From an uncultured Bacteroidales bacterium (GTDB lineage: Bacteria > Bacteroidota > Bacteroidia > Bacteroidales > Bacteroidaceae), in the NCBI GenBank assembly GCA_937916465.1, contig CALFTK010000011.1:1-64000 (forward strand): a stretch of DNA of 64,000 nt. Direction: 5' to 3'. This document shows, in pieces, positions 53,928-62,127 of this stretch (the stretch's first letter is position 1; each line of letters begins with the position of its first letter). The translations under genes were made by a program, and so were the position numbers. The notes beneath the pieces were generated by a model. It searched no databases. It was not told where the DNA came from and was given only the letters and a program-made list of their open reading frames with translations.

Positions 53928-56258
53928 TTATTTTACTACTTTTTTGCCGTTGACAATGTAGATGCCTTTTGGTAGGTCTGAAACCTTGGTTCCTTCAGGC
54001 ATGCGTAGTCCTGTTAATGTATAGATAACTGCTGGCTCCATGCTATTATCTACAATAGTTTCTTTGTCTTCAATAGCATCAATTCCTGTTACTACACCGC
54101 CTAAACCTCTTACAATACCTGCATAGACGTGCTTGCGGTAATAGTCCAGAGTCCATATTCCAACAGGAGTATCAGCACGCCAGCCACTATTTGAAGGAGA
54201 ATCTGTAGGACACCAGAAACATATACCTGCCTGCTGTTCAGGTGGAACTATCTCCAGATACTTTTTAATAATCCATTCGTAGAAATCGGCCATCTTATGG
54301 TGCATGGCTTCAGTCATTTGTGCTGTAGGAACACTGTTGCCATTTGCATCAACCACACCCATGTCAAGTTCACTTACGCGAACCAACTTTCCTGTTTTAG
54401 CCATAAGAGTGAACATATTTACAATAGCATTCTCTTTGCTCTTCTGAGTATTTGCATTCATATAGTATGAAATATGCATCTGCGTGCCTATACCATCTAC
54501 GTATGTTACACCATCCGATTCCCACTTCTTTATCCAATTGATAAGTGATTTTAACTTTTTGTTGTTATCCCAATCACTCTCCAGATTGTAGTCATTGATA
54601 AAGAGTTTAATATCTTCCGGACCATATTTTCTTGCCAGGCGAATAGCACTACGTACATACTCTAAATCGCCCATGTGGTCTTGCCAGAAGAAATCATTGC
54701 CTGAACCATTATCGTGTTGTAGGGTGTAGTTTCCACTACCGTCGTCGCCACCGCCGGAGATTGCTTCATTAACAACATCCCACGATTTTACTTTTCCATT
54801 ACAAGCTTGCATCATTCCCTTTATCCACTTGTCCATAGCCCAAACAAGTGTGTCGTGTTTTTCTTGTGCCGATAATGGGGTGCTTTGTGGTAATTGTATG
54901 TAGAATGATTCCTCTTCTACTGCAGGAGCTACTACACTGCCACCTGCCTTTTTCATCTTGAAACTACCCAGTTCTGTTCCATCTATAGAACCGTTTTTAA
55001 TCTTCTCTATACCACCTACCTTGAAACTTATATCATCAAAATAATATACGTTGGCTTCTGCCAGTTCGCTCAGGTTAAAGGCAATTGATTTACCCGATTC
55101 AGCAAGTGTACCGCTTACCTGAATGGTTTTCCATTCGGTAGTAAACTGAATATCGCCTATAGCCTGATAGTGAACATAACTACCCGGTGAATTGTGTATC
55201 TGAGTAGATGCCTTTGCGTTTTTGTCTGCGCGTACTTTTGCAGTAAACACAAACTTTGAACCTTTGTTGAAGTTTGTAGAACTTACTATCCAGAACTGAT
55301 TATCCCATACTTCCGATTGTTTTGCGCTTGCCTCAACCTTCAAATAACGTAGTGGTTCATTTATTATCAAAGCACCTACAGGTTCTTCAACTTTAATGCT
55401 CTTTATATAAAGGTCGCCAACAAAATCACCGCACTGCAAGAGTAGAAAATCTCCACCTGTGGAATTTCTGTATGTCAGTTCTATATCTTTCCATTCGGTT
55501 GTAAAGGTTGTATTTACATTAACACCGCCTCCCCAATCGCCTAACTTGGTGTATAGAGTACCCTGTTTACTTCCCTTTGCAGTTATGGTAACTTTATACG
55601 TTTTACCTTTTTCCAATGGAATTCCACCTAATGCAACAAACTGTACTTCCCATGAATTGTTCTTTTTTGTAGTCTTTAAGTGCAGACCGTTTGTAGAAGA
55701 GTAGTCAATTGAGAATCCATATTGTGTTTTGTCGGCAGTCCATCCCACGCTCTGGTCTGTACGGAAATCTTTTGATTTAACAGCTACATACACAGTAGTA
55801 TCCGGGGTTTCAAACGGTTCGGCAGGAATGTCTTTGATTAGACTGTTTAACCATCCGTTTGCTTGCTGCGCATGCCATGCCAATGTATGACCATAAACAG
55901 CTAATCCTGCCTGTGTGGCTGCATTGACATAGTTCTTTACCTGTGTAAAGTCCATAGTTCCATCATTCCTGACACAACTGGACATCTTCATGGCATTGCC
56001 TGCTACAGTTTCTGTAAAATTGTCGTTTGTAAATCCTTTTACTGTAGCATTATTAAGGTAATTGCTTACTGTAGTACCTGTACCTAACTTAAAGTTAGGG
56101 TACTTTTCGTAATCAATATAATCCTTAAGTGGAGCATAATCTTTCAAGTAACCATAATTGGCTTCATCTTTTGGATTGCCAATTTCGTAATTCTTCTGTG
56201 CAAAAGCTGTAAGTGCAGTGAACAGAATCATTGTTGATAGAATGATTTTCTTATGCAT
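53928..56258 (-). CDS. GH10 endo-1,4-beta-xylanase with inserted carbohydrate-binding modules
   Basis: Secreted xylanase of 776 residues from MHKKIILSTMILFTALTAFA. The GH10 barrel is split. The first part (about 30-148) contains GHTLAWHAQQANGW. An insert (about 150-450) reads as two CBM4/9/22-like beta sandwiches (TTEWKDIELTYRNSTGG; TTEWKTIQVSGTLAESGKSI). The barrel then resumes with acid/base E498 (WDVVNEAISG) and nucleophile E630 (VRVSELDMG). This layout is known from Prevotella and Bacteroides Xyn10 enzymes. The tail IYTLTGLRMPEG...LPKGIYIVNGKKVVK resembles type IX sorting tails. An in-frame ATG 20 codons earlier lies inside the leader and is rejected. A -7 box 38 bases upstream gives it its own promoter. 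Confidence 0.93.
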   Translation of the reverse strand: MHKKIILSTMILFTALTAFAQKNYEIGNPKDEANYGYLKDYAPLKDYIDYEKYPNFKLGTGTTVSNYLNNATVKGFTNDNFTETVAGNAMKMSSCVRNDGTMDFTQVKNYVNAATQAGLAVYGHTLAWHAQQANGWLNSLIKDIPAEPFETPDTTVYVAVKSKDFRTDQSVGWTADKTQYGFSIDYSSTNGLHLKTTKKNNSWEVQFVALGGIPLEKGKTYKVTITAKGSKQGTLYTKLGDWGGGVNVNTTFTTEWKDIELTYRNSTGGDFLLLQCGDFVGDLYIKSIKVEEPVGALIINEPLRYLKVEASAKQSEVWDNQFWIVSSTNFNKGSKFVFTAKVRADKNAKASTQIHNSPGSYVHYQAIGDIQFTTEWKTIQVSGTLAESGKSIAFNLSELAEANVYYFDDISFKVGGIEKIKNGSIDGTELGSFKMKKAGGSVVAPAVEEESFYIQLPQSTPLSAQEKHDTLVWAMDKWIKGMMQACNGKVKSWDVVNEAISGGGDDGSGNYTLQHDNGSGNDFFWQDHMGDLEYVRSAIRLARKYGPEDIKLFINDYNLESDWDNNKKLKSLINWIKKWESDGVTYVDGIGTQMHISYYMNANTQKSKENAIVNMFTLMAKTGKLVRVSELDMGVVDANGNSVPTAQMTEAMHHKMADFYEWIIKKYLEIVPPEQQAGICFWCPTDSPSNSGWRADTPVGIWTLDYYRKHVYAGIVRGLGGVVTGIDAIEDKETIVDNSMEPAVIYTLTGLRMPEGTKVSDLPKGIYIVNGKKVVK

Positions 56259-56295
56259 AATACCTATATTTATGTTGTTATTATTCACTTTTGTA

Positions 56296-56303
56296 CAAAA
56301 GTA
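56296..56303 (-). promoter_or_regulatory. -7 promoter box for GH10 gene
   Basis: TACTTTTG on the minus strand, 38 bases before the chosen ATG. No -33 TTTG at the usual spacing, which may mean regulated expression. Confidence 0.55.
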
Positions 56304-56359
56304 AATAAAATAGTTCAATTAAAACTATAGCAATCAGGAAAAGTAAAAGAGGTAAAAAT

Positions 56360-56396
56360 AAGCCCGAAAGTCTGTAACATAAAGACTTTCGGACTT
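56360..56396 (-). terminator. Terminator of CE15 gene
   Basis: On the minus strand AAGTCCGAAAGTC pairs with GACTTTCGGGCTT (13 pairs, one G-U) and ATTTTT follows. A second hairpin (AAAGTGCA/TGCACTTT, 56405-56428) overlaps the CE15 stop codon just before it. Confidence 0.8.
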
Positions 56397-56426
56397 AAAA
56401 ACAAAAAGTGCAAATTATAGTGCACT

Positions 56427-58463
56427 TTATTTAATTACCAGTTTTTTGCTCATAATGCTGTTTCCATACTGCATGGAACATACATATATACCTGCCGGCA
56501 AATTGCCTGTAGGCACTGTGATATTGGAGTAACCATTCCGATAATCTTTAGATGGTACAGATGCTATTTGTTTGCCCGACTGGTCTATTATTGAGAACTG
56601 AAGGGATGCGCTGATAGGAAGATCTACATCTATGTTAAACTTTCCGTCAGTATATTCAGCATCGAATTTTAATGTATTGCCGTTAATCACTGTGACAGAT
56701 GTAAGTTCGTCTTCGTCGCCAATTTCACCATTTTCAGGTGGGTATGCGTAGTCAGTAATAAGAATCTTATCAATTTTTGCACCATCTTCGCGGCTGGCAA
56801 TAACCAAGGTATGTTCACCTGCAGATAGGTTGTTCATTGTGAGGAAATTCTTCCACTCCCAACCGTTGGTTACAATGCCATTCTGGAAGGTCCATGAACC
56901 TTTGCCATCAGCGCGTACAAAATATGAATCATCGTCATAACTGCCGCAGTTTACTCTTGCAAAAACATAGTAGGTACCTGCTTCAGGTATGGTGAATGTG
57001 GTTTGCAGATGTGTGCCTAAATTTGTTGATGGATCTGTTGTAGATGCAGTGTAGTTAACAGTTGTTTCCAAATATATACCATTTGAAACGGTAGATTTGT
57101 TCTGACCTGTAACCTTTTTGTAACTCTTACCGTAACTGCCGTGAACCATGTTTTCGGCTTCGCGATATATCTTGAATGCTTGTGTAAGTTCGCTTTCCGG
57201 GAACGAAGGGTCATCAGTTCCCCACCATGCAGTCCATTTGTCGGCATTGGTTATACCTGCATATTTTGGTGCAATGGTAATGTTGGTGTTGGTGCTCTCT
57301 TTACCGCATAAGAATTTATCTACGAAAGCTTCAACTTCCGGGTATTGATTGTTAGGGAGCTGGCAATGACCGTGTCCACCAACAATAGAATAACCCATAC
57401 GGTCTTCAATACCATACTGTTCCCATACCTTTCTGGCAGCTACAGAAGATATGTAGCCCGATTCATCGGCCAACCAAACCATATCCGGATTGCCAAGCAC
57501 AAGCAGTGCGCGTGGGCAAACCATAGCGCAAAGTTCGTGGTGGTCATATGGCAGTTTTATGGTGTTACCACCTGAGAAGTTACTCTGGAATCCATCCAGG
57601 AACCAGTTACCATCTGTTGCACCCAGTTTTTCAACTTCACCGCAGAATTCAGATACACGCCATGCAGCAGCACCACCGCCACCGGGTTCTTGTGCAATGG
57701 TTAGTGCTATACGTTCATCGAATGCACCTGCAAACAGTGCCATTTTTCCTGCGTATGAACAACCGGTTACACCTATATGTTCAAGATCTATTTTTGTCTT
57801 TTCAGAACCAACTAAGTACAATCCATCAATAAGACGGCTTACACCCCAGGACCATTCAGCATAGGCACCATTTGATTTCAGTGATGGGTAGAGTTTGTCA
57901 AAGTTGTAGTTACCTTTACCTGCTGCACCACCAAACTGTGAGTAATTGTTTACCTGTGCTTCAGAGAATGTCATCATGGCAACTCCGCGCGAAGTAAATA
58001 TGCTTGATGGGAGTGAATTGTTACTGGTTCCAATTATAAGCGGGTAGGGGGCTTTGCCAGTAGAAGGGTATGTAATGGTAGATGTCAGGGTTAAAGTCTG
58101 TCCGTTGACAGTTACCTTTACAGTAAGAGTATTACCTGACATAGATGCTGTAACCTGTCCCTCTTCCATAGCAGGTTTAGTACCTATTTCATACTCCTGT
58201 ATCTCTTTGGATATTTCCCAACGTCTTCTTGACCAGTCTTCAAACTCGGTAGCTCTACCACTGCCATCGGAGAACTGTAACGGGTCTGTCAGAGGCTTGA
58301 TTTTTTGTAGTGAGCTAACTGCCGGCAGTGGAGGTAGCGGATACTCTGTTCCGGTCTCTTCAACTGAATAGACCAGAGGAGGAATAGTGTCGGCCAAAAT
58401 TGTTGTAGAGCCGAATAATGCAGCAAATCCAAGAACTGTAAATCTTTTTGTAAGTTTCATCAT
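56427..58463 (-). CDS. CE15 glucuronoyl esterase with carbohydrate-binding module
   Basis: Cleaves ester bonds between lignin alcohols and 4-O-methyl-glucuronic acid on xylan. It has 678 residues. Signal peptide MMKLTKRFTVLGFAALFGST..LAD, then an alpha/beta hydrolase with nucleophile S236 in GVTGCSYAGKMA, acid E259 in AQEPGGGGAAAWR and histidine in VGGHGHCQLP. The residue after the serine is tyrosine; most described enzymes have arginine there. A CBM6/35-like module (about 430-575, IYREAENMVHGSYG) follows, and then a type IX sorting domain (about 600-678, ending in MSKKLVIK). It starts 5 bases after the DUF1573 gene, so the two are co-transcribed. Confidence 0.88.
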   Translation of the reverse strand: MMKLTKRFTVLGFAALFGSTTILADTIPPLVYSVEETGTEYPLPPLPAVSSLQKIKPLTDPLQFSDGSGRATEFEDWSRRRWEISKEIQEYEIGTKPAMEEGQVTASMSGNTLTVKVTVNGQTLTLTSTITYPSTGKAPYPLIIGTSNNSLPSSIFTSRGVAMMTFSEAQVNNYSQFGGAAGKGNYNFDKLYPSLKSNGAYAEWSWGVSRLIDGLYLVGSEKTKIDLEHIGVTGCSYAGKMALFAGAFDERIALTIAQEPGGGGAAAWRVSEFCGEVEKLGATDGNWFLDGFQSNFSGGNTIKLPYDHHELCAMVCPRALLVLGNPDMVWLADESGYISSVAARKVWEQYGIEDRMGYSIVGGHGHCQLPNNQYPEVEAFVDKFLCGKESTNTNITIAPKYAGITNADKWTAWWGTDDPSFPESELTQAFKIYREAENMVHGSYGKSYKKVTGQNKSTVSNGIYLETTVNYTASTTDPSTNLGTHLQTTFTIPEAGTYYVFARVNCGSYDDDSYFVRADGKGSWTFQNGIVTNGWEWKNFLTMNNLSAGEHTLVIASREDGAKIDKILITDYAYPPENGEIGDEDELTSVTVINGNTLKFDAEYTDGKFNIDVDLPISASLQFSIIDQSGKQIASVPSKDYRNGYSNITVPTGNLPAGIYVCSMQYGNSIMSKKLVIK

Positions 58464-58468
58464 AATTG

Positions 58469-58945
58469 CTATTTATTGGTTAATACATATTTTATCTGTG
58501 GTTCTTTATAAACTGTATATTGTTTAAAGATGGTGGAATCTAGTAGGGTAGTTCCACTATCATCATACATATATCCTTTTAATACTACTCTGGTGGGAGA
58601 ATTAATGGCATTACTTTTAATCAGCAATGACCTGCTAAATTCGCCGGGCCATCTGTCTGTGCCATTATAAGTAATGGAAATTGTATCCGTACAACCCGAA
58701 TTGATAGGACGTTTTTTATACTCTACAGTAGTGCAACTGCAGGCAGTCATTACAGATTCTATTTGGAGTTCACCATCACCTTGGCAGGTAATTATAATAT
58801 TTGCTTGTTTTATTGGGTTAGACGAAGGAAACAACCCAAAATTGCATTCTGCATCAGTGTAACTGACTGTGACCTGATTTTGGGCAACCATACTGCCGGT
58901 TGTCAAAAACACTATAATCTGTAAACAAAGAATACACCTATACAT
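58469..58945 (-). CDS. DUF1573 secreted protein
   Basis: It has 158 residues with a signal peptide (MYRCILCLQIIVFLTTGSMV plus AQ). The mature part is one Ig-like DUF1573 domain: FGLFPSSNPIKQANIIIT, the cysteine motif TACSCTTVEY, and ISITYNGTDRWPGEFSRSLL. Function is unknown; the family is abundant in Bacteroidota periplasm. It precedes CE15 by 5 bases and has a -7 box in the gap after pnuT, so it probably heads a DUF1573-CE15 unit. Confidence 0.82.
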   Translation of the reverse strand: MYRCILCLQIIVFLTTGSMVAQNQVTVSYTDAECNFGLFPSSNPIKQANIIITCQGDGELQIESVMTACSCTTVEYKKRPINSGCTDTISITYNGTDRWPGEFSRSLLIKSNAINSPTRVVLKGYMYDDSGTTLLDSTIFKQYTVYKEPQIKYVLTNK

Positions 58946-58995
58946 TCTGCAATAATTGACTTTCGTTGAAGTGATGTAACCAAAACTTAATTATG

Positions 58996-59003
58996 CAAAT
59001 GTA
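58996..59003 (-). promoter_or_regulatory. -7 promoter box for DUF1573-CE15
   Basis: TACATTTG on the minus strand, perfect box, 50 bases before the DUF1573 ATG and after the pnuT stop. It lets these genes be expressed apart from the thiamine operon. Confidence 0.6.
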
Positions 59004-59020
59004 TCTATTTTTTAAATATT

Positions 59021-59689
59021 CTATACGTTTTTGTACGGAATTTTCATACCTTTTTTATGCCATTGATAATATCCATAAACAGAAGCAAGCAGATAAAATA
59101 CATAGAGCATTATAGTGCTTATGTGCAGACCACGTTTGTAGTAGATATAAATTGATAGCAGGTTTACAATAAACCAGATACTCCAAACTTCTATGATTTT
59201 TTGTGCCAAAACCCATGTACCTACAATATTCAGCATTGTAGTAATGGCATCGAGTGCAGGAATAGGTGAATCGGTAAAATATTTCAGAATAACATATATT
59301 GCAAACCATATAATGCTACTTGCAACCATAGTCTTTGCAAATAATGGTAATGTAAAATGGCAATATGACAAAACTTGATTATTTGTAGCATTGTCTAGTT
59401 CTACGTTATTGTGGCTGCTGTTATACCACTTGTAGAATCCATATATACAAAGTATAACATTGAAACAGCTGAAAGCCATATCGGCATATATCTTTGAATT
59501 GAAATAGACGCATGCATAGATAATGGAACTCAATGCACTGACTATCCACATTGATGCTTTTTGCCCAAATTCAAGAATCAGATAGATAAAACTGAGTATC
59601 AATCCAACTATCTGAATGGTATCCCAGAAATCCATTCCTGAAAACTGGGATACCATATAATCTGTTATGCTTTGCATTAGCTGTTTCAT
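59021..59689 (-). CDS. pnuT: Thiamine transporter PnuT (PnuC family)
   Basis: Inner-membrane facilitator of the PnuC fold. It has 222 residues with about seven hydrophobic helices. Family blocks are VGLILSFIYLILEFGQKASM, CFNVILCIYGFYKWY, VGTWVLAQKIIEVWSIWFIV and FYLLASVYGYYQWHKKG. PnuC proteins carry nicotinamide riboside. Here the TPP riboswitch upstream of the operon and the partner receptor point to thiamine, as in Bacteroides OMR-PnuT loci. It starts 6 bases after the receptor gene. The thiamine pyrophosphokinase gene usually third in such operons is absent. Confidence 0.9.
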   Translation of the reverse strand: MKQLMQSITDYMVSQFSGMDFWDTIQIVGLILSFIYLILEFGQKASMWIVSALSSIIYACVYFNSKIYADMAFSCFNVILCIYGFYKWYNSSHNNVELDNATNNQVLSYCHFTLPLFAKTMVASSIIWFAIYVILKYFTDSPIPALDAITTMLNIVGTWVLAQKIIEVWSIWFIVNLLSIYIYYKRGLHISTIMLYVFYLLASVYGYYQWHKKGMKIPYKNV

Positions 59690-59695
59690 TTACAA

Positions 59696-61939
59696 TCAGA
59701 ACTTAAGAGTTAATGTAGTGAGACAGCTGATAGGTGCCTGAACAAACAGACCGTCCTCTACGTATCGGTTTTCTGCTGTGTAGCCATAACTTTCTGATAC
59801 TGCTGTATAAACCCATCCGTTAGAAGAATACTGTTCGTTGAACAGATTGTTAATCTGCAAGTTTAGTTTAGCTTCCTTGAAGTATAGCGGATGGAATGTG
59901 TAACTGATATTGAAATCTGTTACGCAGTAAGGTGCCAATGAACGCTCTTTGCATGAAGAATTGTCCAGGTACTGCCTGCCTACATAGTTTGTGGTAATAG
60001 AGGCGTTGAAACCTTTAAGGAACGATGCTGATAACATACTGTATGCAGTAATATTTGGTGATAGGGCAATATCTGTTTCGTCATAATGAATTTGCAGTGG
60101 ATTGCCTTCCCAATTATCTACATATTCTGTAAAGTTTACAATTTTGTTTTGGCTGAATGTGGCATTACCATTCCAAACAATGTGGTCAAACAGTGTTGCA
60201 CCTGCCTCAATTTCAATACCTCTTCTGTATGAATCTTTTACATTTTCGGTAAGTGCTTCGCCTATATCGCTCAACTGGCCTGTTGCAATAAGCTGGTTTT
60301 TATAATCCATATAGTAGAGATTGAATCCTGCATACCAATTCTTTCCCTTATAGTTGTAGCCAAGTTCATAGTCGTACAGAGTTTCTGCTTTTGGCATCAG
60401 TGAACCGCCATTGTCTGTATAGTTGTTTCTGGTGGGTTCGCGCTCTATTTTTGCAACAGAGAAATAACTATTTCCCCAATCTGCTGAATAGCTGATACCT
60501 GCTTTAGGGTTGAAGAAATGGAAAGTTTCATCTATGTTGAGCAACTGGTTGTGGTATTTGCCATTATCATCTTTAATAAATACATCGTTATTGCCGCTAA
60601 TCAGATAGTTTACATAACGGTATTGTGCATCGGCAAACAGATGTAGGTTATCTCCAATATGGTAAACACCTTTAAGATAAATGTTTGCATCACTCTTTTT
60701 GGCGTTGCTGTCATAGTAATGTGCATTTCCTATGTCTATTCTGCTACTGTCGGCAGAATTTATAATGCTTTCAAATTCACCCCAATGGTCGCCGTCAAAG
60801 TACTGATAACCACCTCCCATTGTAAGATCTAACTTATCTGATTTACGTGTTACGTTAAATATGCCACCTACAGAATTGTTTTCAAGCCACTTTTGTCTGT
60901 TGGCATCGCCCTCTATGCCGGCATAACTATTCAGACCGAATTTTTTAGCCAGATTGCTATTGTCTTTCATATCTTCATAGTAACCTATACCGTATGTGTA
61001 GAATAGGGTGGCTTGTGCATCCCATAAATCATTTATGTTTTTTATAAATGAAAGATGAGTATGGTTCTGAAGATAGTTGTCGGTAGTTGGGCGGAAATGA
61101 ATTCTATCTTTGTGGTCGAAAAATACTCCTAAACTGTTGTAGGTGCGTTTCCCGGCTTTAATAGAATCGGAAGGAACACCATTCCAAGCCTGACCTGTAT
61201 GTTCAAAACTTCCAAAGTTCTTAAGCTTTATAAGATAGTCATTGCCATACCACGATGCCGATGTAAAGTATGAACCCAAATGTGATTTTGTTCTGTCTAT
61301 ATAGCCATCTGAATTTGTTACAGAGAAACGACCGTCAAGAACCAAATGGTTAAAGAGAAGTCCGCTACCGGCTTTAATAGTGCCATTGTATGTGTTGTAA
61401 CTTCCCATTGTACCTTCTGCATCTATATGTGGTGTAAGAGATGGTTTTTCCGATATCATGTTCACTGTTGCACCGAATGCGCCTGTACCATTAGTTGATG
61501 TTCCGGCTCCTCTCTGAACTTGAATACTTTCCAATGAACCTGAATATGAGTTCATGTTTGCCCAGAAAACAGAGTGGTCTTCGGGACTGTTTAACGGAAC
61601 TCCATCCATTGTTATGTTAATACGGGTGTCATTTGTACCGCGTATTTTGAAATAGACAGCACCTATACCCAGACCATTGTCCGATGTAGCTACTACACCG
61701 GGAATGGATTGCAATAAATATGGAAGTTCTTTAGAACCGGTTGCACTATTTTCCAGAACTGATTTGTCAATAGTGGATTGAGTTATCGGGGTCTCTTCCG
61801 ATGCAATTGATGCAGAAATAACTATTTCGTCTAATGTGATGTCTCTATCTGCATCCGAATTATTATTTGTTGCCAATACCTGATTGCCGGCAACACAGCA
61901 TAGCCCTAAAAGGGCAGAAAATAAAAATACCCTATTCAT
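59696..61939 (-). CDS. TonB-dependent outer-membrane receptor, thiamine uptake
   Basis: Active outer-membrane transporter of 747 residues. Signal peptide MNRVFLFSALLGLCCVAGNQ..LAT, a TonB box near DEIVISAS, then the plug (LPYLLQSIPGVVATSDNGLG, FKIRGTNDTRINITMDGVPL, VQRGAGTSTNGTGAFGATVN) and a 22-strand barrel ending in the aromatic-type tail CLTTLTLKF. It lacks the N-terminal carboxypeptidase-like domain of SusC proteins and no SusD gene is present. The TPP riboswitch in its leader assigns it to thiamine or a thiamine precursor. Confidence 0.9.
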   Translation of the reverse strand: MNRVFLFSALLGLCCVAGNQVLATNNNSDADRDITLDEIVISASIASEETPITQSTIDKSVLENSATGSKELPYLLQSIPGVVATSDNGLGIGAVYFKIRGTNDTRINITMDGVPLNSPEDHSVFWANMNSYSGSLESIQVQRGAGTSTNGTGAFGATVNMISEKPSLTPHIDAEGTMGSYNTYNGTIKAGSGLLFNHLVLDGRFSVTNSDGYIDRTKSHLGSYFTSASWYGNDYLIKLKNFGSFEHTGQAWNGVPSDSIKAGKRTYNSLGVFFDHKDRIHFRPTTDNYLQNHTHLSFIKNINDLWDAQATLFYTYGIGYYEDMKDNSNLAKKFGLNSYAGIEGDANRQKWLENNSVGGIFNVTRKSDKLDLTMGGGYQYFDGDHWGEFESIINSADSSRIDIGNAHYYDSNAKKSDANIYLKGVYHIGDNLHLFADAQYRYVNYLISGNNDVFIKDDNGKYHNQLLNIDETFHFFNPKAGISYSADWGNSYFSVAKIEREPTRNNYTDNGGSLMPKAETLYDYELGYNYKGKNWYAGFNLYYMDYKNQLIATGQLSDIGEALTENVKDSYRRGIEIEAGATLFDHIVWNGNATFSQNKIVNFTEYVDNWEGNPLQIHYDETDIALSPNITAYSMLSASFLKGFNASITTNYVGRQYLDNSSCKERSLAPYCVTDFNISYTFHPLYFKEAKLNLQINNLFNEQYSSNGWVYTAVSESYGYTAENRYVEDGLFVQAPISCLTTLTLKF

Positions 61940-61992
61940 TTTGTTTTAAATTTGTTAAACCAATGAAAAGGGTAAGACTACAGTTCGAACTC

Positions 61993-62066
61993 CACTCCCT
62001 ACGTCGGTACTAACCGAATCAGGTTCCTAGGGTATAATCTCAGCCTCGTAAAAAGAGGCACCCCCT
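61993..62066 (-). ncRNA. TPP riboswitch (THI element)
   Basis: Reading the minus strand from 62066: GGGGGTGCC, a short P3 hairpin (CTCTTTTTACGAG), the invariant GGCTGAGA, TACCC, GAACCTGATTCGGTTAGTACC and finally GTAGGGAGTGG, which closes P1 with the first segment. These are the conserved boxes of the thiamine pyrophosphate aptamer in correct order and spacing. It lies 50-125 bases before the TonB receptor ATG. High thiamine pyrophosphate should reduce expression of receptor and pnuT. No clear terminator follows, so control at translation is more likely. Confidence 0.96.
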
Positions 62067-62078
62067 TTCATTCGCCGG

Positions 62079-62086
62079 CAAAGTTA
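62079..62086 (-). promoter_or_regulatory. -7 promoter box for TPP-riboswitch operon
   Basis: TAACTTTG on the minus strand, perfect box, about 12 bases before the first aptamer base, so the transcript starts just upstream of the riboswitch. Confidence 0.7.
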
Positions 62087-62127
62087 TATACCATTTTTTG
62101 AAAATCAGCTATGTTTGATGAAAAAAA

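Noticed and set aside
59696..61939. SusC-type receptor
   Set aside because: No carboxypeptidase-like N-terminal domain, no SusD partner, length too short, and it is controlled by a TPP riboswitch.
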